In this document: one piece after another, positions 9,359 through 18,205 of the stretch
Layout of the letters: each line of letters opens with the position of its first letter
Numbering within the stretch: position 1 is the first letter of the stretch
DNA from: an uncultured Oscillospiraceae bacterium
Lineage (GTDB): Bacteria; Bacillota; Clostridia; Oscillospirales; Acutalibacteraceae
Reading direction: 5' to 3'
Assembly: GCA_900544375.1 (NCBI GenBank)
Contig: UQUZ01000007.1
Span: 15,697 to 79,696, forward strand
DNA: 64,000 nt
Program-made: the position numbers and the translations under genes
The notes under the pieces: generated by a model
Seen by the model: only the letters and a program-made list of their open reading frames with translations
Database searches by the model: none
Told to the model about the DNA's origin: nothing

Positions 9359-10381
9359 GTGAGAAACCATGAAGTAACCCAAAGGCATCAGCTCTTGGAT
9401 CTAAACGGCCGGCTAATGGAACCGGGCTGGTCAAAGGATTTGGTGCAAGTATACGACAGGAGGGCGATCAAAGCGCCGAAATTTCGCATTAAGGAGTGGG
9501 ATTATTATCTAGTGCTCAGTGATCAGTTCGCCTGTGCATTTACGCTGTCGGACGATGGCTATATCGGCTTGCAGTCTGTTTCCCTGCTTGATTTTACCAA
9601 ACCGTGGGAGCATACGGAAACCATTCTGAATGCCTTCCCCATGGGGAAGATGAAAATGCCTTCTACTTCAGCAAAAGGAAATGTGGTATACCGGGATAAG
9701 CGGTTGGCGATGGAATTTATCAAAACGGACGGGCAGCGCCGTATCCGCTGTGACTTCAAAAACTTCTGCGACGGCAAGCCCTTCTCCTGCGATATTACGC
9801 TGGAGCAGCCGCCGATGGATACCATGGTGATCGCCACGCCGTGGAAGGAAAAGGATACGGCGTTTTATTACAATCAGAAGATCAACTGCATGCGGGCAAG
9901 CGGCAGGGCGGTATTTGATGGAAAGGAATACGTCTTTCATCCGGAAACGGATTTCGGCACGCTCGACTGGGGGCGCGGCGTATGGACGTATGACAACCGC
10001 TGGTATTGGGGCTCCGGCAATGGGGTTGTAAATGGCAAACCCTTCGGCTTTAATATCGGCTATGGCTTTGGCGATACGAGCGCCGCGAGCGAAAACATGC
10101 TCTTTTACGACGGTGTGTGCCATAAGCTTGACGACATTACCTTCCACATTGATAAGAGAGACTATATGAAACCGTGGACGTTTACCTCCACAGATGGGCG
10201 TTTTGAAATGGATTTTGTGCCGGTGCTCGACCGCGCTGCAAAAATTGATGTGAAATTGATCGTTACCGACCAGCATCAGGTGTTTGGGCGGATGTCCGGC
10301 AAGGCGGTGCTCGATGACGGCACTGTTTTGGAAATTAAGGATTTGATGTGTTTCGCAGAGGATGTACATAATAAGTATTAA
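9359..10381 (+). CDS. DUF2804 family protein
   Basis: The 340-residue soluble protein matches the DUF2804 pattern as I know it: an N-terminal LLDLNGRLMEPGWSK motif, a central aromatic- and Gly-rich region (FGTLDWGRGVWTYDNRWYW) and regularly spaced beta strands. Members are predicted to fold as two lipocalin-like or AttH-like beta barrels, possibly binding a hydrophobic ligand; no biochemical role is established that I can state. It starts with GTG after GAGAGGAG (9342-9349), about 10 nt upstream. A TATAAT lies at 9310-9315. It stands alone between divergent and convergent minus-strand genes. Confidence 0.85.
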   Translation: MRNHEVTQRHQLLDLNGRLMEPGWSKDLVQVYDRRAIKAPKFRIKEWDYYLVLSDQFACAFTLSDDGYIGLQSVSLLDFTKPWEHTETILNAFPMGKMKMPSTSAKGNVVYRDKRLAMEFIKTDGQRRIRCDFKNFCDGKPFSCDITLEQPPMDTMVIATPWKEKDTAFYYNQKINCMRASGRAVFDGKEYVFHPETDFGTLDWGRGVWTYDNRWYWGSGNGVVNGKPFGFNIGYGFGDTSAASENMLFYDGVCHKLDDITFHIDKRDYMKPWTFTSTDGRFEMDFVPVLDRAAKIDVKLIVTDQHQVFGRMSGKAVLDDGTVLEIKDLMCFAEDVHNKY

Positions 10382-10447
10382 CAGAAAGGTACTGCGAACG
10401 GGAAGCCGTCCGGAAGGATTTCCGATTGAGCCAGCCATTCCGTGGTA

Positions 10448-10484
10448 GCCGCTCGTGCTTGGGGAAGAGGACGGGCGGCTTTTC
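10448..10484 (+). terminator. Probable terminator after the DUF2804 gene
   Basis: AGCCGCTCGT pairs with ACGGGCGGCT (one G-U pair) and is followed by TTTTC. It lies 66 bp after the stop codon. Confidence 0.6.
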
Positions 10485-10513
10485 AAGGCGTGCATAAAGC
10501 GTGCAGCACATTT

Positions 10514-10597
10514 TTACCGGAAGTTTCTTTGTGCAGTTTGCAGGTAACCGGTGGCGAGAATCAGAAGCAGCGCGGCGAGGATCATGGTGTCAGTCAT
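10514..10597 (-). CDS. Putative 27-residue hydrophobic peptide
   Basis: A short frame encodes a peptide starting MTDTMILAALLLI, one predicted membrane helix followed by a basic tail (QRNFR). It resembles in size and character KdpF-like or type I toxin-like peptides, but there is no kdpABC gene nearby and I cannot assign a family. The possible ribosome binding site AAAGGA is rather far (about 14 nt). The 110 nt upstream can fold into GC-rich hairpins (for example CACGGTC...GGCCGTG). Existence as a gene is uncertain. Confidence 0.3.
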   Translation of the reverse strand: MTDTMILAALLLILATGYLQTAQRNFR

Positions 10598-10754
10598 ATC
10601 GTATCGATTTATCCTTTCAGACTGCCACGGCCTGACACGGACCGTGATGCCTGCCGCGGCTGTTAGGCGGTGCAGCGATATTTCCAGACGGCTTATCGTA
10701 TCGTATAATAGAATTACAAGAATGTAGATAATTATCGAATAAAAGAGAAAAGGA

Positions 10755-10952
10755 TCATTTAGCGGAGAAAAATGCGGCATCCAGAAGGGCGTAGCGCTCC
10801 AAAACCTCAAAGTTTAGGTTTACGCGGGCGGAACCATGGACAGGGTAAGTTGTTTTTAGAGGGCCTATTCTGCCTTCTCGCAGCAACTCCGCGATGGTAA
10901 AGGGCAATGCCCCCTTTTTTCTCCCTGTTTTGCCCCCCTGCTGTAGAAACAT
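10755..10952 (-). CDS. Hypothetical 65-residue open frame
   Basis: The frame starts at an ATG at 10952 and contains a plausible globular stretch (for example FTIAELLREGRIG and VNLNFEVLERYALL). I do not recognise the family, and no good ribosome binding site is seen. It lies 57 bp beyond the anti-sigma-like gene on the same strand. It may be a small gene, a decayed remnant or chance. Confidence 0.25.
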   Translation of the reverse strand: MFLQQGGKTGRKKGALPFTIAELLREGRIGPLKTTYPVHGSARVNLNFEVLERYALLDAAFFSAK

Positions 10953-11009
10953 ACGACTACATCAGAGGGGGCTTGCCGATTCTTTTTCTAATCACCAAGA
11001 ATGGCCCGA

Positions 11010-12017
11010 TTAATCCAACAGCTTATAGGTTTGATAGCCATCCTCGCTGAAATAGACAAACAAATGCTTTTCCACTTCTTTGCCACCTTGAAATTGGGCG
11101 TGGACGGTAATGGTAGCTGAACCGAAATCTGCATAGGAGAACGGGCCGCTCTCATAGAATTTGCGGTAATCTTCCGTGGATGGCTCCCAATTGATTCCCG
11201 CGCTTTCCTGCGGGCGCAGAACGGTAATCGATTGGCCGGAGGATTGCGGCAGCGGGTCTTTCTCCCATCCCGCGCGCAGAGCACTGAGGACGGCGCGGCC
11301 AGAGTCAGTCTGCAAAACGGATAAGCTGGCGCCATCTAGGCTGATTGCTGCGCCGTCAAAATATCGGTCTCGCAAGAATTGATAGCTCTCGTCCTTTAAA
11401 ATCTGCTCGAAATAGGCGGAGTTACCTTGTTGCGCATGTGCAAAAGCTTCCTGAAAAGGGACTTTTTCTGGCAGGAAAATATAGGACATATAGCGGGAGG
11501 CAGAGGGTTCCTCCCCTGCGTTGGCCGTTTCCTTTAGCAACGTGGAATAGGTTTCCGGGCAGTAGACGAGGCGGCCGTTATCACAGGAGATGGTATAGGA
11601 TTGGAGGCTCTCCCCACGGATGCCGAGCGCGCTGCGCTGCTGTTTGAGCGTGGATGAGTCGGCGGGTATGACGCTGGTATCTTCATCAAGCCAGCTTCCC
11701 CACATGGGCATCTGAAACTCAATATTGGGCTCCAATTCGGTGGCGCTCTCTGGCACAGCTGTGTTGCCGGCGGCAAAGAGGCGGAGCTCCGCGCTCTCAA
11801 TGATCTGGGGCTGGCGCTCATGAGGCTTCCCCCAAAAATAATAGAGCGTTCCGCAGGCAACCAATAGCACTGTAGCCAGCACTGCGGCAAGGGCCCGCTT
11901 GCCGCCAATATGGCGGGGCGCCGATGCGGGCGCCTCAGTGAGAATGGTATTCAGTATATTTTTTCGGTCAGGTAGATGCTGATTCATCGCCTGACGGAAT
12001 AAATCTCTTCGCTTCAT
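11010..12017 (-). CDS. Single-pass membrane protein, probable anti-sigma factor
   Basis: The protein has about 335 residues: a basic cytoplasmic N-terminus of about 45 residues (MKRRDLFRQAMNQHLPDRKN), one membrane helix containing ALAAVLATVLLVACGTLYYF, and an extracytoplasmic domain of about 260 residues that I do not recognise. Its start lies inside the 3' end of the ECF sigma gene (50 bp overlap), so the two are co-expressed. This layout is typical of anti-sigma/sensor proteins, but no conserved anti-sigma domain can be read. The frame opens at ATG 12029, directly abutting AGGAGG; the ATG at 12017, 12 nt downstream of the AGGAGG, is the more likely start. Confidence 0.8.
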   Translation of the reverse strand: MKRRDLFRQAMNQHLPDRKNILNTILTEAPASAPRHIGGKRALAAVLATVLLVACGTLYYFWGKPHERQPQIIESAELRLFAAGNTAVPESATELEPNIEFQMPMWGSWLDEDTSVIPADSSTLKQQRSALGIRGESLQSYTISCDNGRLVYCPETYSTLLKETANAGEEPSASRYMSYIFLPEKVPFQEAFAHAQQGNSAYFEQILKDESYQFLRDRYFDGAAISLDGASLSVLQTDSGRAVLSALRAGWEKDPLPQSSGQSITVLRPQESAGINWEPSTEDYRKFYESGPFSYADFGSATITVHAQFQGGKEVEKHLFVYFSEDGYQTYKLLD

Positions 12018-12576
12018 GCAGCGCCTCATCCTCCTGCCATTGGAATGTTTCTTTTAATTGCTTAAGCGTGCGGTACAGACGGCTTTTGACCGTGTTTTCA
12101 TTGAGATGGAGAGCCTGTGCAATCTCACGAAGGCCCAGATCCTGCGAAAAATAGAGGATAAAAATGCGGAAGGTCAACGGATCGCCATGGGAGAGGAACG
12201 CCCAAATTTCATCGCAGAGGACTTGGTCATCTGGATCCGACTCCACATCCAGCAGCTCGCGTTCGATGGCTTCGAAGGATTCCTCCTCATCGTGCGGAGA
12301 AAAAACGGGAAGGCAGTTTCTCAGCATGCTGGCTGCGCCATAATGATGATAAAGCTCATTACGGGCGATGCGCATGACATAATGCTGTGGATCACGCACG
12401 GGTTCTCCTGACCGGCGCAGACGCTGATAAAGGGCCAGGTAGGTGTTTTGCACCAGATCGCCAATGTCCGACGGGGCTGCACAGCGGCAGATGATATAGC
12501 GCAGCACGGAATCATAGGTTTCTTCATACAGCTTTGTAAATGCGGCATCCAGCGATTCTTGTTTCAACTTCCTCAC
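11968..12576 (-). CDS. ECF-type RNA polymerase sigma factor
   Basis: The 202-residue protein has sigma region 2 (residues about 12-75, with YDSVLRYIICRCAAPSDIGD then VQNTYLALYQRL) and region 4 with the helix-turn-helix LGLREIAQALHLNENTVKSR near residue 150-170. The linker is acidic (DEEESFEAIERE). It starts with GTG; AGGGGG lies 6 nt upstream. The 3' end overlaps the membrane protein gene, which is the likely anti-sigma partner. It is the second of three ECF factors in the window and is not closely similar to the one at 8090-8623. Confidence 0.9.
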   Translation of the reverse strand: MRKLKQESLDAAFTKLYEETYDSVLRYIICRCAAPSDIGDLVQNTYLALYQRLRRSGEPVRDPQHYVMRIARNELYHHYGAASMLRNCLPVFSPHDEEESFEAIERELLDVESDPDDQVLCDEIWAFLSHGDPLTFRIFILYFSQDLGLREIAQALHLNENTVKSRLYRTLKQLKETFQWQEDEALHEAKRFIPSGDESAST

Positions 12577-13109
12577 CCTTTTCCCCCTGCGGACGGGCCG
12601 CTTTACAATGGCTCTCTATTCTAGTAGAGTGGTGCAAGGGGCAAAAAGTTGCCCCTTGTTTTATGTTTTGTTTCTGAGCTGTGATTCCACGGATTGAAAC
12701 GAACGCTTTTTGGAAGCGCATTTTCAGCAGTCTATCCGCCAATTATATTGCTACAGTACTTATACGGCTTTGTATTCCGAGTTATGCAAAAAAACATGCG
12801 CCAATATAGAAGGGGGGACTGTTGCAAAATATTTCATTTTGCAACAGTCCTCCTAAAAAACATTTGAAAGCACGCTTTTTCCATTTCTGCGCATCCTTCT
12901 GCATAATGCAACGCGCCCCCCACGCATAAACCGCTTGCGGGCTATGCAAAAGGGTTCGGATTTCACGTTAAAAAAACAAAACTGCATTTTTTCAGCCTTT
13001 GCGGAACCTTTCTATTCTATATGCTGGTCTCTGCGGAAAATCTGTTTTTGTTTTTTAGGTGCAGACCCCGTGTTCCAATATACTGTTTACCCCTGGTTTT
13101 CGCTCCTAA
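12577..13109. other. Intergenic region of 533 bp
   Basis: It contains a hairpin AAGGGGCAA/TTGCCCCTT near 12636-12658 in the sigma-gene leader and the 15-bp inverted repeat at 12816-12850. The remainder is AT-rich and I see no supported gene. Confidence 0.6.
12816..12850. repeat. Intergenic hairpin of the GTTGCAAAA family, copy 1
   Basis: Perfect 15-bp arms GGACTGTTGCAAAAT and ATTTTGCAACAGTCC enclose a 5-nt loop. Neither side has a U-tract, so it is not a standard terminator. Related hairpins occur at 21208, 37055, 44264 and 50454. Confidence 0.8.
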
Positions 13110-13895
13110 TCACGGTTTTGAAGCCTGTAAAACAAGCGCTTCCGCCTCCTGAATACCCAGCCCAACCTCACTGGGGTGATGGGCGTCTGATGCGGTTTGA
13201 ATGCGTACGCCGATGCGCTTCATTTCTTGCAGCAGGGGCGGTTCCATTCCTAGCCGCGCTCCATGCCTGCGGAAAATTCCACTGTTTTGCTCGGCATACA
13301 TCCCGCTTTGCGCTAATGCAGCAGCCAGCCGCTTATAATAAGGCTCCAGCGAACAGGAGGGGAGATGGCCAAAAAGCTTGAGGCTGTCTGGATGGGCGAG
13401 GCCATCAAACACGCCGCAGGAGGCCAGTTGAATGCTCAGCTCAAAAAAGCGGCGGTACAATTCGTCGATCTCTATGCCCTTCCATAGCTCCGGCTTGTGA
13501 TCGAAGGCAAACGCATCAATAAAATGGATACTGCCAACCAAAAAATCTAGCCCTAAATTTTTCGTACGGCTTTCCACAAAAGCTTCGCAGCCGGGGAAAT
13601 AGCAAACTTCTAGTCCGAATTGAATTGGCAGTGGCCACTGTGCCCGGCGAACTTCATTGGCGAGGTGCAGAAATTCATCCAGATCGCGCTTTCCACCCTT
13701 GCGGTCCAACCATGCGTCAATAAAATCATTTTGCATGCAAACCGGCTTGTACATGGGTAAAAATTCTGGGAAGAGGTAACTGTGCTCCAGCAGATGGATT
13801 TCCGAAAGGCCTCTTTGAAGAGCATAGCCAACATATTTTTTCACCCAGGCGAGGGTATAGGGCCCGGTTTCCAGATGAATGTGGCAATCAAGCAT
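13110..13895 (-). CDS. PHP-domain phosphatase, histidinol-phosphatase-like
   Basis: The 261-residue protein has PHP metal-binding motifs: DCHIHLE at the N-terminus (His5, His7), the LLEHSYLF segment, GSIHFID in the middle, GLAHPD and a C-terminal SDAHHPSEVG. This is the HisK/HisJ arrangement of a trinuclear-metal phosphoesterase. It could dephosphorylate histidinol phosphate, but the gene is not in a his cluster and PHP enzymes vary in substrate. The M16 peptidase gene lies 38 bp upstream on the same strand, so the two may be co-transcribed. The start MLDCHIH is at ATG 13895. Confidence 0.85.
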   Translation of the reverse strand: MLDCHIHLETGPYTLAWVKKYVGYALQRGLSEIHLLEHSYLFPEFLPMYKPVCMQNDFIDAWLDRKGGKRDLDEFLHLANEVRRAQWPLPIQFGLEVCYFPGCEAFVESRTKNLGLDFLVGSIHFIDAFAFDHKPELWKGIEIDELYRRFFELSIQLASCGVFDGLAHPDSLKLFGHLPSCSLEPYYKRLAAALAQSGMYAEQNSGIFRRHGARLGMEPPLLQEMKRIGVRIQTASDAHHPSEVGLGIQEAEALVLQASKP

Positions 13896-13933
13896 AGCGG
13901 AATTCTCTCCTCAGGGCATTTTCTCCGGCGGGA

Positions 13934-15193
13934 TCAACTGCGCGCCGCCTGAAGCAATTCTTCATAGATTTTTTCTTTTTTCACACGGCCGGCGGCGGAG
14001 AGGGAGAGATGGTCAAAGTGCAAAAATTCCTCCGCCAGCGTACGCACTTCTTCCAACGTGACCGCGCGCACGCGCTCCATAATTTCATCCGCGCTTTTCA
14101 CTTCGTTATAAAGCAGCTCGCCGCGGCCCATCTGGGCGGCGCGGGACTGTGTTGACTCCATATTCATAATGAGCCCTGAGAGATATTGCTCCTTGGCACG
14201 GGCAAGTTCTCGCTGCGTGAGCGACGCGGCAAAACCGTCGATAATACGGAAAACCTCCCGCAGCGCCTTTTTTTCATTGCGCGGTGAAAGCGCCATATCA
14301 ACGCCGAGGATTCCCGCCTCGAGGTAGGAGGCGGAGAAGGATTCGATTTCATAGACGAGCCCCAGCTCTTCCCGAATGCGCTGATACAACCGGGAGGAGG
14401 AAGAGGTGCCGAGCACCGACATGAGCAGGCGCATGGCAAAACGACGGTCATCCTGCGCGCCGATTCCGGGCATCGCAAGCGCGAGCTGCGTTTGTTCAAA
14501 ATCCTTTTTACGAAGCGTCAGGCACTTACGGTATTGTGCGGGGCTGGCCTGCACCGGATTGCCGCTATTGGTCATAGGGCCAAAAAATTTTTCACACAGC
14601 CGCACGATCTCTTCCCGGTCAAAACGTCCACACACAGCGGCCACCATACGCTCCGGCGTATAATAGCGGCGCATATGCGCGCGAAGGTCATCCACTGTTA
14701 GGGAGGAGACGGTTTTTCGCTCTCCCAAGATGTTGGAGCCGAGCATATCCCCTTGCCAAACACCGGCATAGAGATTATCCGCGCAAAGATCCTCCGGGCT
14801 ATCTTCATACATATGTAGCTCTTCGAGGATGACACCACGCTCTGTTTGCAAATCTTTCTCCAAAAGGGCGGGTTGTGTGAGCATATCGCAGAGGATATCA
14901 AAGGCGGTGCCGACATGCCGGTCGAGTGCCCGCGCATAAAAGCAGGTGTATTCTTTTGTGGTGTAGGCGTTAAGCGCGCCGCCGATTTCATCCATCTGCT
15001 CAGCAATGGCTAAAGCAGACCGGCGGGCTGTGCCCTTAAAAAGCATATGCTCAATAAAATGGGAAACGCCTGCGGTTTGCGGCGTTTCATAGCGGGAACC
15101 GCTCCCGACCCAAATGCCCATGGTGGCGCTTCGCGCCCAATCGACGGGTTCCAGGATTATGCGAAAGCCGTTTGGCAAAGTAATTTTTTCCAT
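13934..15193 (-). CDS. M16 family zinc metallopeptidase
   Basis: The 419-residue protein carries the inverted zinc motif HFIEH (His45, Glu48, His49) and the distal Glu of ERGVILEEL (about 124). It has the two-lobed pitrilysin/processing-peptidase layout of about 420 residues, like the YmxG/PepR group of Firmicutes. It should cleave small peptides or unfolded segments in the cytoplasm. Family members often come in pairs, one inactive; only this active-type copy is seen here. It is followed by the PHP gene after 38 bp. Confidence 0.93.
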   Translation of the reverse strand: MEKITLPNGFRIILEPVDWARSATMGIWVGSGSRYETPQTAGVSHFIEHMLFKGTARRSALAIAEQMDEIGGALNAYTTKEYTCFYARALDRHVGTAFDILCDMLTQPALLEKDLQTERGVILEELHMYEDSPEDLCADNLYAGVWQGDMLGSNILGERKTVSSLTVDDLRAHMRRYYTPERMVAAVCGRFDREEIVRLCEKFFGPMTNSGNPVQASPAQYRKCLTLRKKDFEQTQLALAMPGIGAQDDRRFAMRLLMSVLGTSSSSRLYQRIREELGLVYEIESFSASYLEAGILGVDMALSPRNEKKALREVFRIIDGFAASLTQRELARAKEQYLSGLIMNMESTQSRAAQMGRGELLYNEVKSADEIMERVRAVTLEEVRTLAEEFLHFDHLSLSAAGRVKKEKIYEELLQAARS

Positions 15194-15704
15194 ATCAATC
15201 TACCATACCTTTCTGGATCGCCCAATATCAAAGCAGACCCGGCCAGGCGCAGAGTTGCAGAGCAGATTCTGAAATCTTCCGTTATGCACAGGTTTGCAGT
15301 TGGATTTTGGCCCTCTAAATTTGAAAGACAACTCTTTCATGGAATATGCCGATCAGGGCAGATTCCCTTTCGTTATGAATTGGGGACAGGTCGCCTTTTG
15401 TTACAAGGCAAGGCAAGAAACAAAACAAGGCTAACCGCAAGCACATAGAAGCAGGGGGTACGCACCGTTGCATGAGAAGTCAGCTAATGGCTATTACTTT
15501 ATATTATACATAATTTCGAACAAAAATCAAGTTGTCAGCCCTGCTGGTAACAGTCGAATTGACGAAACTTTCCAATCGATATGGGCGCTATATAAAATTG
15601 TTATCAATTTGTTTTCAATTGAAAAGCAATTATGCTTTGCTTTTTTCATACAAATCTGATACACTAATAGCCGTTATCTGAAAGAAACAGGAAGGGAGGT
15701 TTTT
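15194..15704. other. Intergenic region of 511 bp between divergent genes
   Basis: It is AT-rich between 15480 and 15700 and holds the promoter for the plus-strand membrane protein. I see no convincing gene or RNA family in the rest. Confidence 0.5.
15637..15665 (+). promoter_or_regulatory. Promoter of the membrane protein gene at 15705
   Basis: TTGCTT (15637-15642) and TACACT (15660-15665) are separated by 17 nt. The start codon lies 40 nt downstream with GGGAGG as ribosome binding site. Confidence 0.6.
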
Positions 15705-16235
15705 ATGCTGAAAAGCACAAATAAGCATGTGGGCATTTTTTCTTTTATTGGAAATAATATTTTGATGTTTATTTTTACATTGGCGTTTGGTGCACTGATT
15801 ACCTCGCGCGGAATTGATCTGTCGGCCGTAACGCCGGCGAAGATTTTTTTCTCCGCAATGTACATAGGCCTGGTGTTTGTCGTATCCAGTGTGTGCGGTT
15901 ATCACAATAATCGCGGCGGGCTGATTGCGCTGCTGCTGGTGTCGCTGTATCCAATCGTCGGAACGATTGGCTCCACGATGGCGGCGCAGGCGGGTGTGAG
16001 CTTGTCCGGGGCGGCAGTGCCGTTTTATTTTGTGTTCCTCCTAGGAAGCACGCCTTTAATGCCGGTGATGGCGGCGGCCAACCTGACACGCCTGTATGGG
16101 GTTGAATTGCTGGCGGTGTTTATTGCGCAAAGCATTTTAATTGTGGCGGTATGGTTTGCAGCAAGGGCATGGCGCAGGATGAAAAAAAAGTTAGGTATTG
16201 ATGAAAAAGCCGATAATGCAGTTAAGGTTTCATGA
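15705..16235 (+). CDS. Small integral membrane protein of unknown function
   Basis: The 176-residue protein has four or five hydrophobic helices: about 13-33, 46-64, 72-90, 99-118 and 127-150. A basic C-terminal tail (RAWRRMKKKLG) follows. I do not recognise the family. Gly-rich helices and the size recall small transporter subunits, but no partner ATPase is adjacent. AAGGGAGG precedes the ATG by 5-6 nt, and a terminator follows immediately, so it is transcribed alone. Confidence 0.8.
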   Translation: MLKSTNKHVGIFSFIGNNILMFIFTLAFGALITSRGIDLSAVTPAKIFFSAMYIGLVFVVSSVCGYHNNRGGLIALLLVSLYPIVGTIGSTMAAQAGVSLSGAAVPFYFVFLLGSTPLMPVMAAANLTRLYGVELLAVFIAQSILIVAVWFAARAWRRMKKKLGIDEKADNAVKVS

Positions 16236-16246
16236 AGAATTTCGTT

Positions 16247-16278
16247 GCCGCCGGTAGGAATACCGGCGGATTTTTTTG
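16247..16278 (+). terminator. Terminator of the membrane protein gene
   Basis: GCCGCCGGTA pairs with TACCGGCGG across a short GGAA loop, followed by ATTTTTTTG, 12 bp after the stop codon. Confidence 0.9.
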
Positions 16279-16296
16279 TTGGCGGCAAGTGATTTA

Positions 16297-16331
16297 AGCG
16301 GGCCGGGGGATGCATCACCCGGCCCGCTTTG
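16297..16331 (-). terminator. Terminator of the ABC exporter operon
   Basis: AGCGGGCCGGGGG pairs with CACCCGGCCCGCT with a small loop, 15 bp beyond the stop of the exporter operon. The U-tract is weak on both strands. Confidence 0.6.
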
Positions 16332-16345
16332 TTGCAGGCGTCGCT

Positions 16346-18205
16346 TTACGCGCCCTGTTCAGATGGGTGGTCGAACTGGCTGTTGTAAAGCTTCGCATAA
16401 AATCCGCCCTTTGCCATCAGGCTATCGTGCGTGCCCTGCTCCACAATGTCGCCACCCTGCATGCAGAGGATGAGATCCGCATCGCGGATGGTGGAGAGCC
16501 GGTGCGCAATGATGAAGCTTGTGCGCCCTTCCATCAGGTGGTCCATCGCCTTTTGAATGAGCAGCTCTGTACGGGTATCGACGGAGCTGGTGGCCTCGTC
16601 AAGGATCAGCACTTTCGGGTTGGAGAGGATGGCGCGCGCGATGGTTAGAAGCTGCTTTTGGCCTTGTGAGACGTTGCTCGCCTCCTCATTGAGTACCATG
16701 TCATAGCCGCCGGGCAGCGTTTTGACAAAATGATGGACTTGAGCCGCTTTCGCAGCCGCAATGACTTCTTCATCGGTTGCGTTGAGGTTGCCGTATCGGA
16801 TGTTATCTTTAATCGTGCCGTTATAGAGCCACGTATCCTGTAGCACCATGCCGAATATGGAGCGCAGCTCGTTGCGTGTAAAATTGCGGATATCATATCC
16901 GTCAATGAGGATCGCACCTTCATTGACATCGTAGAAACGCATGAGGAGCTTCACCATCGTTGTTTTACCGGCGCCTGTCGGGCCGACAATGGCCACCTTC
17001 TGGCCGGGCTGGATATTGGCGCTGAAGTCATGGATGATGATCTTATCCGGCGAATAGCCGAATTTGACATGGGCAAACTGGACGCTGCCCTGGATGTGAA
17101 CGAGGCTGTCGGTATCCGGCGTATCGTCATCCGGGTTAATGTGCACTACCGCTTGCTCCTCGCTTTCCTCCGGCTCCGCGAGGAATTCAAATACGCGCTC
17201 GGCCGCCGCTGCCGTTTGCTGCAAAACGTTGCTGGAGTTGGCAAGTTGGTTGATCGGCATGGTGAACTGCCGGACATATTGCATAAACGCTTGAATATCG
17301 CCTACGGTCATCGCACCGTGCGCCGCACGCCATGCGCCGAGAATGCAGACGGCGACCCAGCCGAGATTGCCGATAAAATTCATCACAGGCATCATGATGC
17401 CGGATAAAAACTGTGATTTCCAGGCGGATGCGTATAGGGTGCCGTTGTATTCATCGAAGGTCTTTACGGCAGCCTCTTCGCCGTTGAAGGCTTTCATTAC
17501 GGTGTGACCGCCATATATTTCCTCCACATGCCCGTTCACATGGCCTAAATAGGCCTGCTGTTGCGCAAAGTATTTTTGAGAGCGCTTGACGATCTTCAGG
17601 ATGAAAAGGAAGGAGAGCGGAAGAATGCAGAGCGCTACAAGCGTGAGCTGCCAGCTAATGGAGAGCATCATGATGAGGATACCGAGGAAGGTGGCGGCGG
17701 AGGTGATGATTTGCGTGACGCTCTGGTTGAGCGATTGGCTCAGGGTATCGATATCATTGGTTACGCGGGAGAGCACTTCGCCGTGGGTGATGCGGTCAAA
17801 ATAGCTGAGGGGCATACGGTTAATCTTCTGCACAATATCGTTGCGCAGGTTATAAGTGACTTCCATCGTGATGCCGGTCATGATCCAGCCCTGCCCATAG
17901 GAGAAAAGCAGGCTCGTCAAATACAGAATCAGCAGCGTCAGCAAAATGTTCGCAATCGCGCCGAAATCGATGCCGGCGCCCGCACCGGTGATCTTGCCCA
18001 TAATGCCGTTGAAGAGCTCTGTGGTCGCATTGCCGAGCACCTTTGGACCCACGATAGTAAAGATGGTGGAGGCAACGGCAAAGAGCATCACAAGGAGCAG
18101 GCGGAATTTATAGCGGCTGAGATAGTGAAGCAGCTGCTTCATTGTGCCCTTGAAATCTTTCACTTTCGGTTTGCCATGCGCTGCGGCGGCTGGGCCGTGT
18201 CTCAT
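16346..18205 (-). CDS. ABC exporter half-transporter (canonical catalytic Glu, degenerate signature)
   Basis: The 619-residue protein has an N-terminal extension, six membrane helices and a C-terminal nucleotide-binding domain. Walker A is GPTGAGKTT, Walker B is VLILDEATSSVD with the catalytic Glu, and the H-loop is IAHRLST. The signature motif is VSQGQ rather than LSGGQ. It pairs with the subunit encoded just upstream (4-bp overlap) to form a heterodimeric exporter of the BmrCD/TM287-288 type, probably for drugs or hydrophobic compounds. The start has AGGAGG 7 nt upstream. Regulation is probably by the divergent MarR protein. Confidence 0.94.
   Translation of the reverse strand: MRHGPAAAAHGKPKVKDFKGTMKQLLHYLSRYKFRLLLVMLFAVASTIFTIVGPKVLGNATTELFNGIMGKITGAGAGIDFGAIANILLTLLILYLTSLLFSYGQGWIMTGITMEVTYNLRNDIVQKINRMPLSYFDRITHGEVLSRVTNDIDTLSQSLNQSVTQIITSAATFLGILIMMLSISWQLTLVALCILPLSFLFILKIVKRSQKYFAQQQAYLGHVNGHVEEIYGGHTVMKAFNGEEAAVKTFDEYNGTLYASAWKSQFLSGIMMPVMNFIGNLGWVAVCILGAWRAAHGAMTVGDIQAFMQYVRQFTMPINQLANSSNVLQQTAAAAERVFEFLAEPEESEEQAVVHINPDDDTPDTDSLVHIQGSVQFAHVKFGYSPDKIIIHDFSANIQPGQKVAIVGPTGAGKTTMVKLLMRFYDVNEGAILIDGYDIRNFTRNELRSIFGMVLQDTWLYNGTIKDNIRYGNLNATDEEVIAAAKAAQVHHFVKTLPGGYDMVLNEEASNVSQGQKQLLTIARAILSNPKVLILDEATSSVDTRTELLIQKAMDHLMEGRTSFIIAHRLSTIRDADLILCMQGGDIVEQGTHDSLMAKGGFYAKLYNSQFDHPSEQGA

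Larger units (their letters stand above)
10382..11009. other. Intergenic region of 628 bp
   Basis: Apart from the terminator at 10448-10484 and the two doubtful small frames on the minus strand, it holds an AT-rich stretch (10690-10760) that could carry a minus-strand promoter (TTATCT, 17 nt, TTATAC), and a G/C-tract-rich segment at 10910-10975. No RNA family is recognised. Confidence 0.5.

Noticed and set aside
12930..12990. Recurring phrase CCGCTTGCGG near 8730, 12930 and similar GCTTGCGGGC at 37100
   Set aside because: The shared stretch is only about 10 nt and the flanks do not align, so chance is sufficient.
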